Assembly (NCBI GenBank): GCA_002914845.1
Contig: JXTC01000055.1
Span: forward strand, 758,162-822,161
From: Trema orientale
Lineage: Eukaryota; Streptophyta; Magnoliopsida; Rosales; Cannabaceae
Reading direction: 5' to 3'
Length of the DNA stretch: 64,000 nt
Positions 28,830 through 40,167 of this stretch are shown here, in pieces. The notes under the pieces were generated by a model. That model saw only the letters and a program-made list of their open reading frames with translations, did no database searches and was not told the origin of the DNA. The position numbers were made by a program, and so were the translations under genes. Within the stretch, counting starts at the first letter, position 1. Every line of letters begins with the position of its first letter.

Positions 28830-28836
28830 GGGGGAG
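28827..28836 (+). promoter_or_regulatory. Polypurine tract of copia element
   Basis: TGAGGGGGAG lies directly before the 3' LTR and overlaps the stop codon of the pol frame. It would prime plus-strand synthesis. Confidence 0.88.
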
Positions 28837-29016
28837 TATTAGACTTGTAAATATTAGTTGTAAATATTAGTTAGTTAGTTAGTCTGTTAGAATACTTAAT
28901 TAGTGCTTAGCTGGTGCATAGCTGTCTTCTTATTTATCAGCTCAATACTCTGATTGTAGTATTTCGCCTCTGGTCCAAGATGAGAAGCTTCTTTTATAAT
29001 ACCTTTATGCGTAATA
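28837..29016 (+). repeat. 3' LTR of copia element (180 bp)
   Basis: It matches the 5' LTR over its whole length with nine substitutions, all transitions, and one 1-bp gap, counted by eye. Confidence 0.88.
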
Positions 29017-29021
29017 CATGC

Positions 29022-31251
29022 CTCTTAATGGCGAGTCCTATGTGACTGTCCACGTGGTTATTTAGATGTTGCCAATTGTCTATGCACAAATGGGGACAAA
29101 TTAACCTAGTATACAAACAGGTGGCTTAATTCATGACATGCTCCTAGATGCCAGCGGAACTGACAAATCCTTAGTTTCAAGGAGGTAAGTTAAGTCACCA
29201 CACACTTTCTAAAATTCCCTAATCTTTCCAAACTTTCACTTTGTCTCTGATCTTTTTGATTTTGCCTCAGGGCTTGCCATTGATTTGATCGTCAAGATTA
29301 TTTAGTAGGCACTACATTAGCGCTATAAAGAAGTGTTGTTGAATAATGATCACCATCTCCAGCCACTTTATTTAGTGACAACCATATTAAATCGGTATAA
29401 ACCATGTTTTGACATTGTCAGCAGTGCACGTTGATGACCAAATGAAATCACACCAACAGAACTTATAGCCCTATGGACACAAATTTGATGTGATTTATTT
29501 TTAATAAATAAAATTTTCGCTTTTATTTTAAATAGATGATATGTTAGACTCAAATACAATGAGGCAAAACAAGTTTTTTTATCCGTTGAATTAAAAAAAA
29601 AAATCTATTTCATCAATAACCACAAAGACCAAAAGAAAAAAAATACATATTCTCTTCAATAATCATCCAAAACTAAGATCAAATAAAAGGGAAACAATTA
29701 ACATTAAACAATTGATGACTAAACCCATATCATATCGACAAACTAAGATGGAAGAAAAAATTGCATACGCGATGTAGTTATAGTATGAGCAATTTCACAA
29801 AAAAGAATAATTAGAGCTTACAATAAGTTCTTCAAGATTTAAATCTTAAAAGTTTCAAATATAGAAGAAATAACATAAAAATTTAAAAATCAAAAGAAGC
29901 AAATCATCACACAAAAATCAAAATTCATGGAGGAGAAAATCCTCGTCACAAGTGTAAGGATTATTGAAATAGCCTACTGAGTTAAAGATCATGAGATCAA
30001 GAAGAGGGAATACGGTTTTAGGTTTTTTCTTTCAACTTGAAAATTGTTAAAATATTTAAAGAAAAAGAAAGGACTAAAATGGTAGAGAAAGTAATAGAAA
30101 CAAAATAAGAAATATGGGAAATATACGGGTAAAAAATACAGTCGTCGAGGTACTTGAGCGAAGTAAGAATAGTTATTTATTTCCTCTCCAAAAAGAATAA
30201 AAGAGCATAATTGTTATTTAAAGAAAGAATCACATACGACTAAGGATCCTAATGTTTAAAAAAGCTTTCACTATCAATCCCATGCTCGACTTTTCTTCTT
30301 TCTTCCCTTTTTGTTTCTTTGCTGGAATTTTTGAATTACCATTTTACTCTACCTGAATTTTCGAATTACCATTTTACTCTACCTATAACATACACCCTTA
30401 CGAAGACTTCAATGTTTAAATGATACATTATGACTAAATTGATTGACAATAGCTATTTTTTTTCCTACCCCATGCTCATGACTGATTACAGTGGATAGAC
30501 AAATTAATGTTTGTAAACATCATGAAATTATTGAAAGGTTCGTAATAACTTTTTTTCTAGTCATACATCTTTTTATTGTTTTATAATGTCACTAGTTAAA
30601 CTTAGAATATCCGTTTTCTATTTCATGTCAACATGTTTTTTTAGAATTATGTCCCCTAAAAAAATTATTTATGAGATAATTTAATGTTGATATAGTGGGT
30701 ACCAAATATTGTTTAAAATGAAATCAACTTTGACTTGCGATGAATTATTAGTCGCATTAGGTGTACTTGGCTTGGTGGCAGTTCGTATTCAGAAAGATTA
30801 TTTGGTAGGTTAGATAGATAAATAGATAAATATATAAAAATAAAATTCATTGGTCAAAGTTTCCTAATGAGAAACGAAACTGAGAAGATCCGTGTCAATT
30901 TTCAACTTACATTTATTTTCACGGTAAAAGACTTGTATAAGCACATTAAAAACATGGTCCATGTCCTTTTGTTCATCGTGGGGTTACAAAATTCTTGTAA
31001 TTTCGGCTCAATGAGGCGTCTTTAATTAAATTTCACTAAAATAAAGAACTGTCTCAGAATATTCATTGGATATTTTTAAATTTAACATGCTGTCTTCTTC
31101 AGTTTGTAATTTTTCTGTTAGGTATGTCAAATTTAGAAACGGATATAATATGATCAAAGAAAGTGTACATGGATATAGTAATGGCGTGCTCTCTTTTAGG
31201 ATTTATATAGTATATAGTTGTAAATGATTTTATACGCAACAGAGTATCCTT
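29022..31251. other. AT-rich spacer between copia element and kinase gene
   Basis: No gene is supported. A 30-bp unit is tandemly duplicated at 30325-30384 with one mismatch. The remainder is AT-rich unique-looking sequence. The final few hundred bases should include the promoter of the kinase gene, but no element stands out. Confidence 0.5.
30325..30384. repeat. 30-bp tandem duplication
   Basis: The unit beginning GAATTTTTGAATTACCATTT occurs twice in tandem (30325-30354 and 30355-30384) and differs at one base. Confidence 0.8.
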
Positions 31252-34200
31252 ATGAAACCCACTTTAGGAAGTCATATAAAGGATTTAGGAGTACCTTGCT
31301 TTAAAGCATCAATTATGATTAAAAAGTTAAATTCAGCAAAAAAGTGTGACAATAACACGAAGAAGTTATCTGCTATCTTAAGGGATGGCCAAGGTCCAAG
31401 ATGGCTAAGCTATTACCTCAGAGCAGGAGTCAAACTAGTTGCAGTTCTTGCTTTGTCAGACTTCGGTTTAGGTATATTATATAAAGACCCTTATTGGCTT
31501 TGATTTGTTTAAGAATATTATTAAGATCGTAATTCGGTTCTAAATATATTGTTATTATTGTTGTGTTTTTCCAGAGCTAAAAGACTCTAAAAAGGCCAGC
31601 TTTCAGTTGATGAAAAAGGTCTGATTATTACCACTTGTTCACTATAATATTACCATGCTAGCTTAACGTACTCTTTCTCTTCCATTGATACGAGAGATAA
31701 AGAGTTCTAGTACTTGGTTTCAGATTTATCGAAGAAATACTTGTGTTAGAAAGTTTATAAAGATGGTGGTCAAGGAGTGTTCAACCATGGCGGTTACTAG
31801 GAAAACAAACCCAAAAGGCACCCTCAGGCAAGTTGAGATTCTACATATATATATATATATATACATGTAACTTTGTTTAATCCCATTTGGCTTGTGACTT
31901 CCTTTCTAAAATTTACTAAGTCAAATTTCAACAGCAGGGCATCATGCGTTAAGGATTACACCGATTTTGAGTTTCCTTGGGCTATTATTCTTCTGGCGGA
32001 TTACAAGGGAAAGTTTTTACTCAAAAGGCGCTCTGTTCACCAACGAGAAGGTGGTCTAAAGGAAAACAGTACCTCTAGCTTAGGAGACTCAGAGTCAGAG
32101 TTTCTTAAGGTTGAAAAATCAAAGTTAAAAGATGTTGAGACCCTTGAAGACGTATTAAGAGGTGGCCACAAGGAGGAGGAAGCTCCTTTGAGGTATATTT
32201 CTCTTCAGCAAAGAGATCAGCTGCTGCCAAAATCAGCTCTTGGTTGGCCTCTTCATGGAAGAACTGGTTCAACAAGTCATGAAGTTTTGAGAACATCCGA
32301 AGAAAGGAATATATCTGTGGTTCAGTGGGTAATGACTCTCCCTAACCGGTCCAGGGTCGGTAATTCTACCGCTAAGGAGCCTGGAATCAAGACATCAGAA
32401 GACGAAATAGTGCTCGATGAGAGCCGGATTCTCGGAGATGATCAGGAGGAGGAAGTTAGCTCGAGTTCAGTCTCTTTTGATGCAAATGAGTCGCCAAAAT
32501 CAAGGCCTGGTTGGCCTCTTCTCCTGATATCAGTACCTGAAACTCCGGATTCTTCAAGCGAATCTGAAACTGCGAAAAATGAGGTAATCTTGGTACCATC
32601 AAGACAGCCAGCCAATGAGTTGGAGCTTATCAGTTTAGCAAATACATCAGATTGCAGGATATTCAAACATGAAGAGTTGAAGACTGCAACTTCTCTTTTT
32701 TCCTCAGGTAAATTATATTGAGGCTTAAATTTATTTTAGGCACTTTAAAGTTAGTCTCCTCTATGATCTTAATGGTTCAACTTTTAAACAGAAAATCTTA
32801 TTGGAGAGGGAGGTTGTAGCAGTGTATATAGAGGATGTCTTCCTGGTGGAAAATCAGTAGCAGTTAAGGTTTTGAAGCCTTACAAGGAAGCTTGGACTGA
32901 CTTTTCCTTGGAAGTAAACATTGTCTCTTCAATAAAGCACAAACACATTACACCTCTTAGTGGTATATGCTTGGAAAATGGCCTCCTCATTTCAGTCTAC
33001 GACTATTTCCCAAAGGGAAGCTTGGATAATTACTTGCATGGTAAAATTTTGTTCTAATCACTTGACTTGTGTTTATGAAAACTTGCATCAAATTTGTAAC
33101 TGTATGGATTTTCGGTTAAGTAGGTGACAGTACTAGACATATTATGCCATGGAAAGAGAGGTTCAATGTGGCTATTGCTGTTGCTGAAGCTCTAAATTAC
33201 TTGCACAGTAATTGCCCTCAGCCTGTTATTCACAGAGATGTAAAACCATCTAACATTCTTCTCACCAATGAACTTCAGCCGCAGGTATTTGCTACAAACA
33301 ACATGTCATTTTAAGTAATATTCAAAGCATGGTCTTAAAGGTTCAATGGTCTGTACTTAAGTAGTTCCAAAATTTGAAATGTAGTTGTCCGATTTCGGTC
33401 TGGCCATATGGGGTTCTTCGGATTCTGCCTATTCGATAGAGAGCGATGTAGTAGGGACTTTCGGGTACATAGCTCCAGAGTACTTCATGTATGGAATGAT
33501 CAGTGAGAAAGTAGACGTATATGCTTTTGGTGTTGTTCTTCTTGAACTATTATCTGGAAAAAAGCCAATTGGTGCGGCAAATGTTCCTAAGGGGCAGGAG
33601 AGCTTGGTCAAATGGGTAAGAACTTCCTCTTTGCATACTTCTTTATTCTTACTCTACGTTTTTTCGTTGAAATAAGTGATACTAACTCTCCTTTTATTTG
33701 CTTATTTGTGTTGATCAAGGCCAAAAATTTACTGGAGAAAGGTGAGCATAAAGCACTTGTGGATCCAAAGTTAAAAGGGGATATCGATGTTGCTCAAATG
33801 CAGAGAATGGTTCTAGCAGCGAGACTCTGCATTTCTCATTCAGCTCGAGTTCGTCCAAAAGTCATCCAGGTACACAGTTTAGTGTCAAACTATCAAGATT
33901 TAAATCTACTATATACATAATGACATTATTCGATCCATACTATAAAATTAAGACAGCGTTACATAGAGTAGTCTCCGTGTTTGGTTGGTCATATTTAAGA
34001 ACTCACTTGTGAGGTGGTTTGAACATGAAAACTATAGTTTCTTATTTGCGCTATTTGCTAACAAGACAACTTTTCTCAGATACTAGAGCTACTAAAAGGG
34101 GAGGGAGCCGACATGTTCGCCGAATCCCATATGTCGGATTCGAATGATGAGTATGAGGATGATGATGACTGTTTCGTGGAGTTTGGCTGTAGGGATCGTC

Positions 34201-34328
34201 CGAGCTTAGCAATTCTTGATGAAAGTATATCAAGAAGTTGCAAGGATAGTGACGCTTCATCTCTAAGTAGTGAAGAAAAAACCCACCGCTTTAAGTTGAG
34301 GGACTTCTTGAATCAACGACAAGACTAA
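31252..34328 (+). CDS. Receptor-like cytoplasmic kinase (RLCK VI-type) with diverged USP-like N-terminus
   Basis: Ser/Thr kinase without signal peptide or membrane segment. Exons: 31252-31471, 31575-31618, 31697-31827, 31938-32707, 32792-33040, 33124-33284, 33385-33615, 33720-33869, 34080-34328; 2205 nt, 734 aa. The first three exons look like a diverged universal-stress-protein fold, as in relatives such as At2g16750 and At5g63940, but the usual start of that domain is weak. The middle carries the family phrases GWPL and [11 protein letters not shown]. The kinase begins near residue 380: glycine loop [24 protein letters not shown] (about 508), SDFGLA (528), [10 protein letters not shown] (about 550). 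All catalytic residues are present. An acidic tail follows. Intron 3 has a GC donor. Earlier non-coding or coding exons cannot be excluded. It ends tail-to-tail with the next gene, 472 bases apart. Confidence 0.85.
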
Positions 34329-34800
34329 TCGTTATGCTTGTACATAGTAAAAGACTCGAGGGGAAAAGATGTATTAAGGGTGTTGGAAGTGTTACCCGCA
34401 GAAATCGATTGATAGTTTTAATTCTCTTCTTTTTTCGTATTCTTCCTAAAATTATTCAAGCCAAATGTTCTTTCGGAATCCTCCTCGTCTGGAGATTAAG
34501 ATAAAGACAAAAACTCGAGGACTAACAATGAGAATAAGACAGAACGCGATCTCTTTTAATGAATGAAAAATTTGTACTTCAGAATTTTAAAACTATACAA
34601 GTTCGACGGTATGAAAAAGAACAATCATATATTTCTTTTCGTCAGTTACGTTACACTTCGCAAACATGCCCCAATGGCAAACTAATGTGTAAGCAAAAGA
34701 GCTCAGCGGCGACATGTAATATATGTACATCTCATCGTCATGTAAAAAAATTTCGTTGTGTAATATTTTGGTGAACCAAAAAATAAAAAAATGAAAAAAA
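34329..34800. other. Short 3' spacer between two convergent genes
   Basis: These 472 bases must hold the 3' UTRs and polyadenylation regions of the kinase (+) and the Lys-rich protein gene (-). No further gene is seen; overlapping transcripts are possible. Confidence 0.6.
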
Positions 34801-37078
34801 TCAGTAGGGTACGGTGAATGGCAATGCAAACACGTCCACTTCAGATAAGTAGTTAGCTTGAGGCCACAAGCTGGAGGTCCTAGAACAAGAAACCACGTTG
34901 CCGGATTTTTGTATTCTAGACTCTTGCCTAATTTCCTGCTTTGACCCAAAGAGCCACCCCTGATCGTCAGAATCATTCTGATCCAACTCAAGCCGAGGAG
35001 GAACCCAATTCACAATCAATGTTCTATACAACGGATCCAAACTCTGAATCCCACCAACGCACATATTGGTCTCCGAGGCAGTATTAGTTTCCCCGCTCTC
35101 TCGTGCAGCTAAGAGCAACTTTCCGCATGGCTTAGCAGTGGGTTTCTCAATTTCTGTCTTGGTAACCGCATTAGTTCGCCGGGACTTATCTAGAATAGGT
35201 ACATGACCAAATTCTGAGTTCTTTTGAGGACCTGATACAAGCAAACTGGTTTCACTTTTGGTTTCCCTGCTCTCTCGTGTAGCCAATGGCAACTCTCGGC
35301 AAGGTTTAAGGGTGACATTTTCTATTTCTTTTTTTGGTACCACATTAGTACAATGGGACTTCTCAAAACTTGGTACGTTCCCGAAGTCCGAGCTCTTCTG
35401 AACGCGAGCCTCAGACCCTGTCCCTGTTGTAAAACGAATCTTCTTTTTCTGTTCAATCAATGTATCTGGCTCTCTGTTATTCCTCGAGGGTAAACGGATG
35501 CGAATGACTGGTCCTAAAACATATCCAAAAGGGTAACCAAAGATACAATTAGTGTCTCAAAAAAGCTAACAAAAACCATATATATGTTCAAACGTGAAAC
35601 AAAGATCACAATTGGTGTCTCAAAAAGATACAAAAACCACATTCACGTAGGAGGAACCAATTAAGAAAGCAACTCACTCTGACTATCACCGTCATTAGAT
35701 AAAGAGTCCTCCTGCCTTCTTCTCTTCTTGCTGCTTTGTGTACTATCAGACACAAAGCAAATGCTGCCAGAACAGGTTGGTTGCTCCTGTTCTTCAGTAA
35801 GATCACTTTTCTCCAATTGATCGGATTCATCATCAACTGTCTTTAAAGGATACCTGGCTTTAGAGACAGTTTTACTCTTCTTCTGTAGGTAATACTTCTC
35901 ATCATCTACCTTTCTCACTTTACCATCAGTGACATTTCTATGTGTCCTGGTAAAACCCTCCGAGTATTGTTTCCCTAACTTTTTCAACAACTTCTTCTCT
36001 TTCCTGTTTGACTTTGCTTCCTCCTTTTCTCTTTGGAGCTATTGAAGCACCAGAGTGAGAACCATAAGACGGGTAAAGAAGATCAAAGAAGCATGAAAAT
36101 CCACAAATCCCAAGTACCAATGGAATTTCATTGTCATCCATAAATCCCAAGTACTAAAAGAAAATTATCAGTCTTACGCAAGTAAAGCAGGTTCAGGCAA
36201 AACAAGGTTTACCCCTAAACTCGAAACTTTACAGTACTAAAGGAAAATTGTTATCAGTCTTACGCAAGTAAAGCAGGTTCAGGCAAAACAAGGTTTACCC
36301 CTAGACTCAAAACTTTACAACCGGATGAACACAACATACAATTATGATTTGACATCGCGGTATATGTAAGAATATATAAAGAAACAATTTCAACTACCTT
36401 TTTTTTAAAGAACAAACCAGACGCAGAAATATGATATCACGATAGTAAGAGAGTTAAGTTAAAAGTGAAAGATTGGTAAAATATAGTCCCCTGAGGGTAG
36501 CAATTTTATATTTTTTTTATAAAGAAGAAAAATAAAAATTGCCTAATGCAAGAAACAGCCATCAAAACAACAAAGTCAACACCTTAAGTTACTGAGATTC
36601 TGTACAGATCATTAAAACCAAACAAGATCTAGGAATAACCTAACTCATTCATCAGATGAGGACCTCTTATATACGGAGAACAGATCCAATAATGACTACC
36701 CATATTCCCAATCTACAAACGTATTCGATCTTTTAACTTCTTGGTCTTTAATTTCATCGAAAACCCACCTAATATTATACCACATATTTGCAAATTTCGA
36801 GCTAATCATCGAGTACGAATTCGTCCTACTATCAAAACCAGACCCAAAATAACTGACCCAATTGTCAAAATTAAGCAACACGATCCGATAACGAACTACT
36901 GGGTATGTAATAAGAGAGAGGCCTTGTGCTTAACCAACAAGTTTCTTTTTTTTTTTTCAAAAAAGCAGTTGAGCATAAACGCAAAAACCAGATTTGCTCA
37001 ACGAACCTTAATCAATTCGCCCAAGGCCTCTCCTTTGTTCGCATACGACGGAGGCGGAAACGGATAACACCGAGACAT
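34801..37078 (-). CDS. Lys/Glu-rich plant protein of unknown function (MSRCYPFPPPSY family)
   Basis: Exons in order: 37007-37078, 35678-36038, 34801-35513; 1146 nt, 381 aa. The N-terminus MSRCYPFPPPSYANKGEA followed by ALGELIKLQREKEEAK is characteristic of a plant-only family often annotated as uncharacterised or Myb-like/glutamate-rich protein. A basic stretch (KEKKLLKKLGK, later KKRRRQE) could act as nuclear localisation signal. Exon 3 starts with the conserved phrase PVIRIRLPSR, and near the end LDPLYRTLIVNWVPPRLEL is the second conserved block. The middle is Ser/Thr/Lys/Glu-rich and probably disordered, and it has two similar units around EIENVTLKPCRELPLA and EIEKPTAKPCGKLLLA. Function is unknown; no enzyme motif is visible. 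The start is fixed by the family N-terminus. Confidence 0.82.
36150..36318. repeat. Tandem duplication of about 85 bp in intron 1 of the Lys-rich gene
   Basis: Copy one (36150-36232) and copy two (36233-36318) both start AGTACTAAA and end CTTTAC. They differ by a 3-bp insertion and a few substitutions. The duplication is in an intron. Confidence 0.85.
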
Positions 37079-37260
37079 TCTTTCTCAGTAGTTGTCGTAA
37101 TACAAGAACAAGATCAAAGACCCAGATCCAGATCAAGATCCGTCCTCCGGTGATGAAAGATTTAGGGACTCGGATTTTGCAAACCCTAGATTTAGGGTTT
37201 TATCGCGACGGCAGGAGAGTCTGGCTGCGGAGACGAAACCCTAAGCGCGTAGCGTAATAC
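37079..37260 (-). promoter_or_regulatory. Telo-box-rich promoter/5' leader of the Lys-rich gene
   Basis: Upstream of the start codon there are AAACCCTAG (37180), TAGGGTTT (37193) and AAACCCTAAG (about 37237). These match the plant telo-box in both orientations. The transcription start was not located. Confidence 0.5.
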
Positions 37261-38032
37261 AAGACCCAATGAACCCGAGGGCTTTATTTATAGACCTAGA
37301 TCACCGACCTTCTGCCAAGTCGGCGAATTTTTTGATACCGATAATGCCCCTGGTTAGATGGCAAGTTGTCTTCCTTTAAAACGCGGAGTCAAAAGAATTA
37401 ATGAACGACGTCTCGTTGCTGGCTAAAGTCATTTAACCGAAATACGACTTGTCGTTATCATTATTGAAATACGACTTGTCGTGAGTTTTTTTTTTTCCTT
37501 TTTATTTAAAAGCCAAAAATAATTATAGTGACACCTTCTACGCCATTTTTTGAAAAAGAAAAAAGAAAAATGTTAATAAAATGTTGTGAAATTGCTGTTC
37601 TTTCAATTTCAACAATTATTTATTATTATAATAAGATTATATATCTCATTTGATGAAATATTTTGATACTATATCTAGTAAAAAGAGCGTCCCGGTAATT
37701 TTTTAAGTTTCATATGACATATTGTCACTCTAATTATTTGAAAAATTACATAAGTAATGATAAATGTTATACTTTTCGCTAACTAATCTTGTATTTTAAT
37801 AAATAACACTAGACATCTTTTAAATTTGAATTTTCTTTCAAACTAAAAGGTGGTCAATGCAATTAATCAAAATTAATTAGTGAAATACGTACACTCAAGT
37901 CATATATAGAGGGGAAAAAACACCTTAAAAGTACAAGTAAAAAGATATAAACTAAAAAGCTAACTAAACTGATTTGAAATTATTTAAAAAGAGAAACTAA
38001 AAATGAAAAAAAAAATATATATATATATATAT

Positions 38033-38322
38033 AGGTTCTCAATCAAATAGGTATTTTTTTTAACCTATCTATTGGTATATATTTTTTTAGCCATTAGATT
38101 ATTATTTAACAATTTTTATAATTTGAATAGTTGAAAAAAAATAATAAAAATAAATACTCATAATTTAATATTTTTCTTTCTCCACATTTTACTATAAAAA
38201 GACATGTGTGATGATTTTTATTTGGCGAAACAATATTTACAGATAAATAAAATATATATATATATACTAGATTGGAGCCCATATATATTGGTCTTCATTT
38301 TTATCCCTATTTGATTGTGGTC
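38033..38322. mobile_element. Small fold-back MITE (about 290 bp)
   Basis: The left end GGTTCTCAATCAAATAGG matches the reverse complement of the right end (GACCACAATCAAATAGGG). TA microsatellites lie just inside or outside both ends. It has no coding capacity. Confidence 0.5.
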
Positions 38323-39057
38323 AGCCAATTTACATCACGGTAATCTAATTATGAATGATCATGGATGAGATTATCTCACTTTGGGTTGTTGGTACTCACT
38401 TTACGGTAACATGAAAGTTACGGACAAGTAAGCTCTCTACGTATGTATATGTATTTAAATTATATTGAATTAGGAATTATATTTATGAGTTCAAGTATTT
38501 TGAGTAATTTTGTTAAGTACTTTTTACTGTTTATATTATCTATTTTACAGATTTACATTTGAATTTCAAGGTTTTTTATCAATAGGTTTAAAATAATTTC
38601 AAGTTTAGCTTTGTTAAATTTGAGTATCTCAATGTAATTCAGAGTCAATTTTGTTTAGCTTTTAATTATTTAAGAATTTAAATTTAAAACACTTTTCCCC
38701 TCCATACTCTCTCATTTATCAATTTTCCTCTCGAATCAAGTGAAATACCTATCATGCCCTTATAAATTTTATATATGAGTTGCGCATCTTTAATTTCATT
38801 CAAATTTAACAATCATTGATACATTGATATATATTATAATGATTTGTAAATTTAGGGAGCTAATTACAAAAAAAAAATGAGGGGGCATATTGCAAAATCA
38901 ATAACAATTTTAGGAAGAAATCATGCCAAAAATGGAAAACCCAACCATTACATTTTTATCTCATTTTGTTACAATATTTAATTTTATTTATTCGGTTGAA
39001 TTTTCTAGAATTTATGAAAAGTAGATTTTATATTTTGGTCTTTTATTTTTTATTTTT

Positions 39058-39122
39058 TTTTGAGGGGGTATGGATTTAAACTCACGACCCTCCATGTTAG
39101 AGAAAGTATAGCTACCACTAAA
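39058..39122 (-). repeat. Probable tRNA-derived SINE head
   Basis: Read on the minus strand, the sequence begins TAGTGGTAGCTATAC, which resembles a polymerase III A box, and about 30 bases on has GGTCGTGAGTTTAAATCC, which resembles a B box (GGTTCGAATCC). A run of A on the minus strand follows. Box spacing fits a tRNA-derived SINE 5' end; the body is not defined. Confidence 0.4.
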
Positions 39123-39232
39123 AGGGGGGAGGGGGAAAAAAAGGGTCAAACCAAACAAAGTCTATCCTACTTTGTTTGTTTTTTTTTGGCCTGGTCTTGT
39201 GGGTAAAAAAAATGATTTTTTTAAAATAAAAA

Positions 39233-39893
39233 AAGGGCTTTCTACAAAAATGCCTCATTTTTAGGGGGTACTAATTAGTATATATCCCATTTTCAAAACA
39301 TGAACAAAAATATCTCTTTTCATCATTTCTACTCTTTTAATACCAAATTTGTCCATGAAAACTATTGTATTTCATTTCAGGCTAGTTGGCCTCTAACTCC
39401 TCCGATGTAGCTTAGGAACTGATTTTACTCTCTCATGCAACAACCAGAGCTAAACCATTCTCTAGCTCCACTGTGACGACTTCACTTTTTAGCAAATTGA
39501 TTTCAGGTAACGTATGACGATTTAGCCATCAAATTCATCGTTTCCGTCACCACAAACTTCCGATTCAGATCCGTCTATATTCTTGGCCCATAGCTTTTTG
39601 GACCTCAGTGAAAATAACCATTTTACATGGACGGACCCTAGTGCAGCGATTTTCTTGCACATGGAGGAGATTGGGTTTGAGATCGGGTCAATACCATTTC
39701 TTCAATTGAATCATAGTATGCGTATTTTACTTGAACTGTGCTTTTTACCTTCCTGACCAGTGGAGTTGAATACAATGGATAAGTTAATCTCAAAATATTA
39801 AAACTTGAAAGGGGTTATTTTTGTCAATAAAATAAAAATGGGATATTCACTAACACATAGCCTTAAAAAAGGGCATGTGGTGTAATTTTCTCT
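39233..39893. mobile_element. Old fold-back element
   Basis: The left part (AAAATGCCTCATTTTTAGGG ... ATATATCCCATTTT) and right part (AAAATGGGATATTCACTAAC ... AAAAAAGGGCATGTGG) are inverted copies with many differences. The middle segment is less AT-rich but encodes nothing recognisable. Ends are approximate. Confidence 0.4.
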
Positions 39894-40167
39894 AAAAAAT
39901 GGCTTCGTTATGGCTAGACTGACCCGACCTATTTGGCATAGCAAATCCTATAATGAGGTTGGATTGTGATTTTAAAAATATAGTCAAGACATTTATAGCC
40001 GAGCCGGTCTAATCCGACTTGTTTTCTTTAACGACCTATTAGGCTCGGACCAAGCCAGGCAGCTCGAATTTGCATCTTTAATTACCATTTAGGCTATACG
40101 CGTGACCAGTTTTTAGTTTTTAATTTTAACTTGTTTGAATATTTTTTACATAATAAATTGAAAACTT

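Larger units (their letters stand above)
24071..29016 (+). mobile_element. Ty1/copia LTR retrotransposon, nearly full-length but inactivated
   Basis: Complete layout: 5' LTR, primer-binding site, one gag-pol frame, polypurine tract, 3' LTR. Domain order protease, integrase, reverse transcriptase, RNase H defines copia. Flanks CATAC (24066-24070) and CATGC (29017-29021) fit a 5-bp target duplication with one change. By eye the LTRs differ at nine sites plus one 1-bp gap in about 181, about 95% identity. The reading frame holds 15 internal stops and one frameshift at a 13-bp tandem duplication, so it cannot make its proteins. It sits alone between VPS35 and the kinase gene. Confidence 0.93.
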
